Of a stretch of DNA of 64,000 bases, positions 35,699 through 43,539 are shown in pieces (position 1 is the first letter of the stretch; the number at the start of each line of letters is the position of its first letter). Under the pieces are notes generated by a model. That model saw only the letters and a program-made list of their open reading frames with translations. It searched no databases and was not told the origin of the DNA. This stretch comes from Clostridium cellulovorans 743B (GTDB lineage: Bacteria; Bacillota; Clostridia; Clostridiales; Clostridiaceae): assembly GCF_000145275.1 (NCBI RefSeq), contig NC_014393.1, positions 1,550,001-1,614,000 of the forward strand, given 5' to 3'. The position numbers and the translations under genes are program-made.

Positions 35699-36379
35699 CT
35701 ATTCGTCTATTTCGAAATTGGGGATTGAGCTTAAAACGGGCAAACTTACTAATTTTAATACGTCATTTTCAGATTTAATAGTGGTATCAAAGATCTCAAG
35801 TAAAAAACAAAGAACAACGGATAATGAAAAGCCTGCACCAAAGCTAAATATAATATTAAGCTTTAAGTTTGGACTTGAAGGTGATTTTGGTACTTGTGCT
35901 GTATCGAGAATTTTTACATTATCAGTTCCTTGGATTTCTTTGCTTATTTCTTTTAAGGAAAGAGCCCATTGATTGGCGATTAAAGCTGCTTCTTCAGGAT
36001 TTCGCAACGTCACACGAATTGTCATAAATTCAGTCTCGCTAGGTGTAACAACTGCAACAGAACCTAGTAATGCACTAGGGGAATAATTAAGTGACAATTT
36101 ATCTATTACATCAGAAGCTACTGTTCTTGACGTAGCAATCTTACCATAAGTCTTAACAGCTTTTTGATACATAAGGATATCACTATAAGTAGCTATTGAA
36201 CTTTCGCCTTCAGCAGGGTTTCTGTAATTTTTACCAATTATAACAGAAATGTCAGATGTATACAACTTATTAATAAATAGTGTACTAAATATCCAACCTG
36301 AGGCGCCAATGACCAGTGTTATAGATACCATAAGTACCATCCGCTTTTTAATTATATAAAGAAGCTCATGTAAATCCAT
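35699..36379 (-). CDS. CpsC/Wzz-type chain-length determinant, activator of CpsD
   Basis: The 226-residue protein has two membrane segments (about 14-34 and 175-197) flanking an extracellular region, the Wzz fold. DLHELLYIIKKRMVLM begins it, and a proline-rich AQVPKSPSSPNLKLN precedes the second segment, as in family members. The cytoplasmic C-terminus would bind and switch on CpsD. A consensus promoter precedes it. Confidence 0.9.
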   Translation of the reverse strand: MDLHELLYIIKKRMVLMVSITLVIGASGWIFSTLFINKLYTSDISVIIGKNYRNPAEGESSIATYSDILMYQKAVKTYGKIATSRTVASDVIDKLSLNYSPSALLGSVAVVTPSETEFMTIRVTLRNPEEAALIANQWALSLKEISKEIQGTDNVKILDTAQVPKSPSSPNLKLNIIFSFGAGFSLSVVLCFLLEIFDTTIKSENDVLKLVSLPVLSSIPNFEIDE

Positions 36380-36411
36380 AGTTTCCTCCGTTGAATTCTT
36401 ATATGATTCTA

Positions 36412-36440
36412 ATTATACAGATGCCATAAAATGCTGTCAA
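36412..36440 (-). promoter_or_regulatory. Consensus sigma-A promoter of the CpsC-CpsD operon
   Basis: On the minus strand TTGACA (36440-36435) and TATAAT (36417-36412) are exact consensus with a 17-base spacer. Two AACGTC direct repeats (about 36463-36478) lie upstream and could be an operator. Confidence 0.85.
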
Positions 36441-36980
36441 TTTTATAATAAATGTAATAAAACGTCGAAAAAACGTCATTATATTAAGTGGTTTTATGTG
36501 AAACTAGTAATATTTTCTTTGGTAAATGGAAAAAAATACAATAAAATACGAGAAAATGAAAATGAAAATAATGTGGAATTAAAATGAATATTATAATGAT
36601 GCTTTTTTAATAAAATTACATTTTTAAAATATAAATTTATTTAAAATAAATGGGTATTAATTGCAGAATGAAAAGGTGAAAAAGTTATATTAAATAGTTG
36701 ATAGTTTTCTTATATTTAACGAAAGTTAGAAATATAAGAGAAAATATTTCATAAGGAGGAAGCATCATATGAAAGAGGTTAGGGCTTTTATAGAATAAAG
36801 TTATTTTATATAGTATAATTTGAAACAAATATATAGACTATATACGCTAAATAATATTTAAGGAAGAATTTAAACTATTTATGAAATTTGTTGACTTTTA
36901 TTTAGAGGACAATAAAATTTTTTTATAATTTAGATGTTGAGTTTATATATTAATTAAAGAAGATAAAAGGTGAATTATAT
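36441..36980. other. AT-rich intergenic region with one mini-ORF
   Basis: No gene-sized frame. AAGGAGGA (36753-36760) is a near-perfect SD for ATG 36769, but the frame has only nine codons (MKEVRAFIE) before TAA at 36796-36798. It may be a leader peptide or the stub of a lost gene. Confidence 0.4.
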
Positions 36981-37718
36981 ATGAGAAATTTAAAATTAAC
37001 TATTGAATTTGATGGAAGTCGATATAAAGGATGGCAAAATCAAAAGGATAAAGAACAGACAGTTCAAGGAAAAATTGAAACAGTCTTAAGTAAAATGACT
37101 GGGGAAGAGATTGAAGTAATTGGGTGTGAAAGGATAGATACAGGGGCTCATGCTGATGGGTATATAGCAAATTTCAAGACTAATTGTGAATTAAGCTGTA
37201 CTGCAATTAGCATTTATTTATATGAGTTTTTGCCAGAAGATATATTGGTGAAATTTATTGAAGAAGTAGATGAAAGATTTCATGCAAGATATAATGCCAA
37301 GGCAAAGGTTTATGAATATGTAATTAACAATAATAATCTAAGGAATGTTTTTAACAGAAAATATTCATATCATATCGATATTGATCTTAATATAGAAGAA
37401 ATGTTAAAAGCTGCAGAAGCTTTTAAGGGAAAACATGATTTTAAAGCATTTACAAATTTGAAATCTTCAGCAAAGTCAACAGTAAGAACTGTAGAAGATA
37501 TATTAATTAAAAAAGACAATGGGTTAATTAAAATAGAGTTAATTGCAGATGATTTTTTACTCAATATGGAGAGAATTATAGTAGGAACACTTATTGAAGT
37601 TGGTAAAGGAAATGTAAAAGCTACAAATGTTTTTAAAATGTTAAAAGATGGAAAGAAGATAGAGACTATTCCTATGGCTCAAGCAAAAGCTTTATTTCTA
37701 AAGAAAGTTATATATTAG
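36981..37718 (+). CDS. Divergent TruA-family tRNA pseudouridine synthase
   Basis: TruA makes pseudouridine at tRNA positions 38-40. The 245-residue protein keeps LTIEFDGSRYKGWQNQ, the catalytic Asp53 in RIDTGAHADGY (canonical RTDAGVHA), FHARYNAKAKVYEYVI and MERIIVGTLIEVGKG (canonical NMVRIIVGTL). The altered catalytic loop shows it is a diverged paralogue; the standard truA normally sits with ribosomal protein and ecf genes. It may have a different RNA target. It stands alone. Confidence 0.85.
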   Translation: MRNLKLTIEFDGSRYKGWQNQKDKEQTVQGKIETVLSKMTGEEIEVIGCERIDTGAHADGYIANFKTNCELSCTAISIYLYEFLPEDILVKFIEEVDERFHARYNAKAKVYEYVINNNNLRNVFNRKYSYHIDIDLNIEEMLKAAEAFKGKHDFKAFTNLKSSAKSTVRTVEDILIKKDNGLIKIELIADDFLLNMERIIVGTLIEVGKGNVKATNVFKMLKDGKKIETIPMAQAKALFLKKVIY

Positions 37719-38090
37719 CATGTCATTTTGAAAATGTGTTAAAATATTGGTTAATTAACTTTAGATTCCAGGAGTTTTTTGATAAATGCAAATTTAATGA
37801 TGATTGTTAAATTAAAATAGAGAATCTTGATTAAATATAATGTTATAATGAAATGTCTATGTTTATTACTAATTAATTAGATAATGCATGGAAAAATTTA
37901 ATATCTTGATAAAATGCAGTTTATTACAAAAGTATACAAAATAAGCTATGCGTTGATCCATTGACATAAATGTAAATTTAATGATATAACTAAATTGTAT
38001 GACGATATGGGTAGAAAAAGATAGATTTAACATCCATAAATGACAAGAAGCGGCAAGCAAATAAAATACTATAGAAATGGAGTAGTTACG
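37719..38090. other. Leader region of the DAHP synthase gene
   Basis: No gene. A 20-base direct repeat, ATAAATGCAAATTTAATGAT (37782-37801), recurs with one change at 37966-37985. No T-box or terminator-antiterminator pair of the tryptophan/tyrosine type was seen. Confidence 0.45.
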
Positions 38091-39119
38091 ATGAGTTTTG
38101 AATATTTAAACAAAATGCCTAGTGGAGAGGAGATAAAAGAATTATATCCTCTATCTAGTAAGTTGGTAGAAATAAAAAGACAAAGAGATGAAGAGATAAG
38201 AAAAGTTTTTGAAGGAAAATCAGATAAATTTGTTTTGGTAATTGGACCTTGTTCAGCTGATAAAGAAGATTCTGTATGTGAATATGTTTCAAGACTTTCA
38301 AAAATTCAAGATGAAGTTAAGGACAAGGTTATACTTGTTCCACGTGTATATACTAATAAACCACGTACTAATGGCGATGGATATAAGGGAATTATGCATC
38401 AACCAGATCCTCAAAGAGAGCCAAATATGGCAGAAGGCGTAGTAGCTCTTAGAAAAATGCATATTCGAGTAATGGAAGAATCAGGATTAACTGCGGCAGA
38501 TGAAATGCTATATCCAGAAAACTATGCATATTTAGATGATATTTTATCATATGTTGCAATAGGAGCTAGATCTGTAGAAAATCAACAACACCGTCTTACT
38601 GTAAGTGGACTTGATATACCAGTAGGTATGAAAAATCCTACTGGTGGAGACCTAAATGTTATGTTTAATTCAGTTTATGCTGGACAACATGCGCATACTT
38701 TTGAATATCAAAAGTGGGAAGTAAAAACTCAAGGGAATCCACTTACCCATGCTATTTTACGTGGATCTGTAGATAAGAATGGTGGTAATCATGTGAATTA
38801 TCATTATGAAGATTTACTTCAAGTAACAGAAATGTATGCTCAAAAGAAACTTATAAACCCAGCAATTATAGTTGATACTAACCATGCTAATTCTAATAAG
38901 AAGTATGATCAACAACCAAGAATTGCTATGGAAATATTAAATAGCTGTAATAGTAACAGTGATATTAAGAAGATTGTTAAAGGTCTTATGATAGAAAGTT
39001 ATTTAGTTGGAGGTACTCAACCAGTTACAGGTGATGTATTTGGTCAATCTATTACAGATGGATGTATAGGATGGGAAGAAACTCGTAGCTTAATTCTTAA
39101 TATTGCTGAAAGAGTATAG
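38091..39119 (+). CDS. 3-deoxy-7-phosphoheptulonate (DAHP) synthase, type I (AroFGH-like)
   Basis: It condenses phosphoenolpyruvate and erythrose-4-phosphate, the first step to aromatic amino acids. The 342-residue protein has VLVIGPCSADKEDSV, RVYTNKPRTNGDGYKGI, GARSVENQQHR, GMKNPTGGDL, VDTNHANSNKK and SYLVGGTQ, all typical of the feedback-regulated AroFGH class. GGAG at 38079-38082 is 8 bases before ATG 38091, so this start is preferred over the open extension to 38040. It is monocistronic and far from aroE (9982). Confidence 0.95.
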   Translation: MSFEYLNKMPSGEEIKELYPLSSKLVEIKRQRDEEIRKVFEGKSDKFVLVIGPCSADKEDSVCEYVSRLSKIQDEVKDKVILVPRVYTNKPRTNGDGYKGIMHQPDPQREPNMAEGVVALRKMHIRVMEESGLTAADEMLYPENYAYLDDILSYVAIGARSVENQQHRLTVSGLDIPVGMKNPTGGDLNVMFNSVYAGQHAHTFEYQKWEVKTQGNPLTHAILRGSVDKNGGNHVNYHYEDLLQVTEMYAQKKLINPAIIVDTNHANSNKKYDQQPRIAMEILNSCNSNSDIKKIVKGLMIESYLVGGTQPVTGDVFGQSITDGCIGWEETRSLILNIAERV

Positions 39120-39182
39120 CCAGTAAAAAAAGAATAATACTTTGAGTTATTGTTATAATTTAAAAAATTCATTTATAAAAGT

Positions 39183-39222
39183 AAGCTGTTGTGCTAGTGC
39201 TAAGCTAGTACAATGGCTTTTT
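39183..39222 (+). terminator. Terminator of the DAHP synthase gene
   Basis: TTGTGCTAG (39189-39197) pairs with CTAGTACAA (39205-39213), with an outer AAGC/GCTT pair, then TTTTT. Confidence 0.8.
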
Positions 39223-39224
39223 GT

Positions 39225-39640
39225 GTTTTATCTATTTTGATTTATAGATACTTAGATTAAAAAACTATATTGTTTTTACAAACAGTATATAGATTTAATG
39301 TGAAAACGTTATTGGAATTTATATATTGAAAAATGTCTTGAAAAGTAATTATATATTAAATTTATAGATTTCAATAAATGGTAACAAATGATACAGAAAA
39401 ATGCACTGTTATAGTATAGTATTGAAGTATAAATACTGTAGAAAAGCTTAAAACTATCTTTAAGGAGATATCTTATATAACGGTCATAATTCAAAAAAAT
39501 TGATAAATTTATTTTTAGAACATTGTAGCAATGAGTAATTTCTAAATAATAGGATTCCATTTAAATTTATCATAAACGAAAATCTAAGGATAAGTGAGTA
39601 TATTAAAAAAAATAAAGACTATATTAGGGAGGATAATTTT
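39225..39640. other. AT-rich leader of the hemerythrin operon
   Basis: No gene seen. GTGAAAACGTTATTGG near 39300 is a partial cre-like sequence. The minus-strand frame at 39309-39560 has no SD and low-complexity composition. Confidence 0.4.
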
Positions 39641-40264
39641 ATGAGTAGAGTCTTAGGAAAAATACATTATTGGTTGTTTAATAAAATACAGTGGTTTGAA
39701 GGTTTAGAAGAAGAAATTGCAGATATTTCAAAAGAGAAAGGGATTATCACTGAACAATGGCAGTTAGAACTTTATAATAAATATGGTGAACCCACTCCAA
39801 AGATACCATTAGAGGAGATAATTGATACTGATAATATCCATGGATGGCTGCAGGAGAGGATACATTCCGCAGAGGGAAGGCAAGCTGAGTATATTACTAA
39901 AATACTAAAAGAGGAACCTAAAAATATAGAATTCTTAATGGATATTTATAAAAAGCAAGGTTTAAAGGCTGGTGCATTAGAAGTAGTTGATAATGCTATT
40001 GCGATTTATAAGGAATTAAATAATTACATTCTTGAGGGAATGCCTTGTGATAGAGTTATTGAACTTATAGAAAATTCAGAAGAGATTGTTAGCTGGAGAA
40101 TAGTAGAGGATTTACATGGACATTTTTATGATTCTATAGGTGGAGATGTAAATAATTTTCATAATCTAAGAAAAATGTGGATTAAGTCTTTTGTGGAAGG
40201 TACTAATAGTGGATATACTTATATGACTACTGAAAATGGAGACCATGTAATAGAAAGAGTATAG
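39641..40264 (+). CDS. Conserved-looking protein of unknown function, partner of a hemerythrin
   Basis: The 207-residue soluble protein has no signal or membrane segment. It contains a stretch of helices and several conserved-looking His and Trp residues (IHGWLQERIHSAEGRQAEYI, WRIVEDLHGHFYDSIGGD). The final HGHF and WLQERIH histidines might bind metal, but I recognise no family. It is 11 bases before the hemerythrin-like gene with a strong SD, so the two are an operon and may share an oxygen, iron or redox role. Confidence 0.65.
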   Translation: MSRVLGKIHYWLFNKIQWFEGLEEEIADISKEKGIITEQWQLELYNKYGEPTPKIPLEEIIDTDNIHGWLQERIHSAEGRQAEYITKILKEEPKNIEFLMDIYKKQGLKAGALEVVDNAIAIYKELNNYILEGMPCDRVIELIENSEEIVSWRIVEDLHGHFYDSIGGDVNNFHNLRKMWIKSFVEGTNSGYTYMTTENGDHVIERV

Positions 40265-40275
40265 GAGTGATTAAT

Positions 40276-40830
40276 ATGAATGCAATAGAAATAATGGTAG
40301 ATGAGCATAGATATATTAAAAGAATGTTAGTCGTTGTTAGGAAACTTTGCATAAAGATTATGAACGGAGAAGACGTGAATTTTAGTGATTTTTATAGAGT
40401 AATGGATTTTGTGAAAAACTATGCAGATATTCATCATCATGGAAAAGAAGAACAACTGCTTTTTAATAGAATGTTAGATGAAACTGGTAAAGTTGCTGAA
40501 AAGCTTATTAAGAGTGGGATGCTTGTGGAACATGACTTGGGAAGATTATATATGGCTGACCTAAGAAGTGCTTTAGAAAAGTATGAAAAAGGTGATGAGG
40601 AATCAAAGCTAGATATAATATCAAATGCTATGGGATATACCTACCTTTTGAAACGGCATATAGAAAAAGAAGATGAAGTTGTTTATAAGTTTGCTGAAAG
40701 AAGCTTATCAAAAGAGACTTTAGCAGAAATTGAAGTTCAATGTATAGAGTTTGAAAAAAAGCAAAGTGCGGAGGGAATACAAACTAAGTATATAGCTTTA
40801 TTAGAAGAACTGGAAAAGAAACTGAAGTAA
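40276..40830 (+). CDS. Hemerythrin HHE cation-binding domain protein
   Basis: The 184-residue helical protein carries the hemerythrin ligand pattern: MVDEHRYIKRML, a HHHGKEEQLLF helix, EHDLGR and KRHIEKEDEVVYK. These histidines and acidic residues could hold a di-iron centre that senses or scavenges O2 or NO, fitting an anaerobe. AGGAG (40263-40267) is 8 bases from ATG 40276; the GTG at 40267 overlaps the SD. A terminator follows. Confidence 0.88.
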   Translation: MNAIEIMVDEHRYIKRMLVVVRKLCIKIMNGEDVNFSDFYRVMDFVKNYADIHHHGKEEQLLFNRMLDETGKVAEKLIKSGMLVEHDLGRLYMADLRSALEKYEKGDEESKLDIISNAMGYTYLLKRHIEKEDEVVYKFAERSLSKETLAEIEVQCIEFEKKQSAEGIQTKYIALLEELEKKLK

Positions 40831-40837
40831 ATAGAGA

Positions 40838-40880
40838 AATAAGCAAGGTATTTGTTGATAAAATACCTTGCTTATTTTTT
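40838..40880. terminator. Terminator between hemerythrin and LCP genes
   Basis: AATAAGCAAGGTATTT (40838-40853) pairs perfectly with AAATACCTTGCTTATT (40861-40876), followed by TTTT. The upstream A residues let it work for the convergent LCP gene as well. Confidence 0.9.
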
Positions 40881-40892
40881 ATATACTGGAAG

Positions 40893-41915
40893 TTATTTAT
40901 ATATAAATTCGTGAATTTTTTCAATATTACTTGGCTGATCCCAACCAAAGTAATTCCAGCCATTTACGAATATTGTCTCAGCATCATAAGGAAAAGCTGA
41001 TTGAGCTATTCCATTAGGTGCATAGCTTATAGCAGATTTAACAAGATTAATTAAATCCATTGAAGAAAGAGTGGTTTCAAAGTATTGTGATATAGAATCA
41101 TATAGTGATAGATATTGAGATATTGGCATAGAAATTATTTTATTTAGTACAGCTTCCATAAATGCTCTATTTCTATCAGTTCTAGCATAATCACCTGAAC
41201 TAGTTCTATATCTTACATAAGCTATGGTTTGGATAGTATTTAATTCTTGTGGTCCTCCTTGTGATAAATAATTACTTGATGGATCTGCTGAAGGATAATC
41301 ATTTTCACAGATAAAATCTATTTTTTTATTTATAGCCCATACATCCTCTGTTGGAACATTTAAGGTAACACCGCCAATGCTGTCAACTACGTTAAAAAAT
41401 CCTTGAACATCAACATTTACATAGTCACGAATATCTAATTTAAAATTTTCGTTTATAACCTTAACTGTATTTTGAATTCCTCCGTATTTATGGGCATAAT
41501 TAAGCTTAGGTACTTGACCTTCAGGTGTATTTTCGATGTAAGTATCTCTATATATAGAAGTCATTTTTATTTTATTAGCAGTCTTATCTATAGAAACTAC
41601 TATCATTGTATCTGTAGCATTTTCAACATGATCAATACCGGTTAAAAGTATATTTTGAACTGAGTGATAAGGAACTTCTTTTCCAGTATTTTCGTCAACA
41701 AATTTATTATCTAGTAAACTTTTGACGTCGTCGGTAATTCCAAGATCTAAATCGTTATTTGAAATTGCAACTCGATTAACTTGGTTAAGTTTTGTATAAG
41801 CAAAGCTTACGACAATACCTATTATAAAAATGAGTATAGAAACTATTGCAATAATGGTGATTTTGAGAGCTTTTTTCTTTTTTCTTTTTTTTATGCGAGA
41901 AGTTCTACTTTCCAT
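40893..41915 (-). CDS. LytR-CpsA-Psr (LCP) family cell-wall glycopolymer ligase
   Basis: LCP enzymes attach teichoic acids or capsule to peptidoglycan from lipid carriers. The 340-residue protein has a very basic N-terminus (RIKKRKKKKA), one membrane anchor (about 15-38), and an LCP domain with DTMIVVSIDKTANKIKMTSI, RDTYIENTP, KLNYAHKYGG, VDSIGGVTLNVP and YVRYRTSSGDYARTDRNR, whose arginines contact the pyrophosphate. It follows the AlaX-like gene by 13 bases on the same strand. Confidence 0.93.
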   Translation of the reverse strand: MESRTSRIKKRKKKKALKITIIAIVSILIFIIGIVVSFAYTKLNQVNRVAISNNDLDLGITDDVKSLLDNKFVDENTGKEVPYHSVQNILLTGIDHVENATDTMIVVSIDKTANKIKMTSIYRDTYIENTPEGQVPKLNYAHKYGGIQNTVKVINENFKLDIRDYVNVDVQGFFNVVDSIGGVTLNVPTEDVWAINKKIDFICENDYPSADPSSNYLSQGGPQELNTIQTIAYVRYRTSSGDYARTDRNRAFMEAVLNKIISMPISQYLSLYDSISQYFETTLSSMDLINLVKSAISYAPNGIAQSAFPYDAETIFVNGWNYFGWDQPSNIEKIHEFIYK

Positions 41916-41928
41916 AATTATATTCTCC

Positions 41929-43134
41929 TTAAATTGTAAGTGTATTTTTAATATTCATAAAAGCGTAGTCCATGCAAGATTGGAGATTGCCTATATTTTT
42001 ACCTCCGCCTTGGGCAGAAATATTACTCCCGCCTCCATTTCCATCTATTAGCGTTATCGCATCCTTAAGTAATGTACCCATATTTAGGTTCAAAATATTT
42101 CTAGAGCACATAAATAGAAGTTTTGCCATATCACTGGTTTTCACTGCAAAAAGAACCACAACATTATCAAAGGTTGTAAGTTTTGAAGCTAGAAGATTAA
42201 CATATTTAAAATCATCAGTATCATGAATAGTTTTTATTATAGTTATATCTTTTACTTTTTCTCCGTTATCTATCATGGTTTTTACTTCATAATCAGCTAT
42301 AATTGATTTTAATTCTTTATTTTCTGCTAAAAGATTTTTTATATTAGTTGATTGCTTCGTAATATTTTCTAATGCTTCTTCGTGATTACACTTAAGAGTT
42401 CTACATAGTTTAGTAACAAAATCTTCAATTATGAACGAATCTTTGATACCTCTATTGCCACATAAAAATTCAAGCCTTATTCCTGTTTTATGTTTTTCGT
42501 ACTTCTTTATCTTTATAATCTGAACTTCAAGAGTCGAATTAGGATGTAAGCCACAACATGGATTTATATCAAAGTCATCAATTTTAACTATTCTTATAGC
42601 ATCATTAGTTTTTGGTATAGTTTTTTTTATATGAAATTTTTTAAGTTCTGCCTTTGATGGGAATAGGAATTCTACGTTTATATTTTCTAAGATTGTTTTA
42701 TTGGCAAGGCTTTCTGCTTCTCTTATCTCCGCATCAGTCAAGGGTTTGTCTAAATCAATTGTACAATTTTCACTGCCTAAATGGAAGGCTATTGTATTAA
42801 CGTTGAAAAGCTCGAGAAAAGCTGCGGAAAGTATATGCTGACCTAAGTGTTGTTGCATATGGTCAAAGCGTCTATTCCAATCAAGTGAGCACTTTGTTTT
42901 TTTTAGCTTAATAGGTTTTTTATCAACTACATGATATATGATTCCTTGGTCTTCATAAACATATGTTACTTTACTAGTTTCTATAAATCCAGTATCACTA
43001 GGTTGTCCGCCACCTTCAGGATAGAAATAAGTTTTATCTAATTCAACGTGAAATTCATTATCTTTTTCTAATATATTTATAATTTCAGCTGTAAAGTCCT
43101 TTTTATATTGATTTTCATAATAGAGTTTATTCAT
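41929..43134 (-). CDS. AlaX-type alanyl-tRNA editing protein with DHHA1 domain
   Basis: It is a free-standing relative of the AlaRS editing half, which hydrolyses Ser- or Gly-tRNA(Ala). The 401-residue protein starts with a tRNA-synthetase II-like beta domain (YFYPEGGGQPSDTG), then the zinc/editing site HLGQH and CCGLHP (His, His, Cys, His ligands), a coiled segment and a C-terminal DHHA1 domain ending GGGSNISAQGGGKNIG. It is the long AlaX form with DHHA1. The pairing with an LCP ligase gene has no obvious functional reason. Confidence 0.9.
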   Translation of the reverse strand: MNKLYYENQYKKDFTAEIINILEKDNEFHVELDKTYFYPEGGGQPSDTGFIETSKVTYVYEDQGIIYHVVDKKPIKLKKTKCSLDWNRRFDHMQQHLGQHILSAAFLELFNVNTIAFHLGSENCTIDLDKPLTDAEIREAESLANKTILENINVEFLFPSKAELKKFHIKKTIPKTNDAIRIVKIDDFDINPCCGLHPNSTLEVQIIKIKKYEKHKTGIRLEFLCGNRGIKDSFIIEDFVTKLCRTLKCNHEEALENITKQSTNIKNLLAENKELKSIIADYEVKTMIDNGEKVKDITIIKTIHDTDDFKYVNLLASKLTTFDNVVVLFAVKTSDMAKLLFMCSRNILNLNMGTLLKDAITLIDGNGGGSNISAQGGGKNIGNLQSCMDYAFMNIKNTLTI

Positions 43135-43539
43135 TATTAAAATTCTCCTTTGAGTTATGAACTAAGATAGTTTATAAAACTTATATATAGGAATATTGTA
43201 TATTAAAATTAAATATAAGCATATTATTTTTTTAAACTTAATTAAAAATATATTTTAGGCAAAAGGGTTTATATAATGATTATAAAGCAAAGTTACATAT
43301 AGGTATATAAAACAAAATGAAAATTAGGAAATTAAAGGTAATAAATTTAGTGAAATTAAAAAAATACAAAAGAAATTTTAATAAACACTTAACAAATGGA
43401 CAATAAATTGATAATATCATATTAATAAAATAAAAATTAGACTATTGAGTGTATGTCAAGAATTTATGGATTTTGTTGTAACGGGAGGTGCAATTAAAAT
43501 ACCTTTTTGATTTATTAGAATACAATAGGAGGAAATGAG
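43135..43539. other. Divergent promoter region
   Basis: These 405 AT-rich bases hold the promoters of the AlaX operon (left) and the LPXTG protein (right), but no clear consensus pair was found. CGGGAGGTG at about 43482-43490 looks like a SD with no start codon after it; the real SD of the next gene is AGGAGG at 43528-43533. Confidence 0.4.

Noticed and set aside
37719..38090. T-box or trp-type attenuator before the DAHP synthase
   Set aside because: No T-box sequence or terminator/antiterminator pair found.
39309..39560. Minus-strand 83-codon frame
   Set aside because: No SD; sits in the leader of the hemerythrin operon with low-complexity composition.
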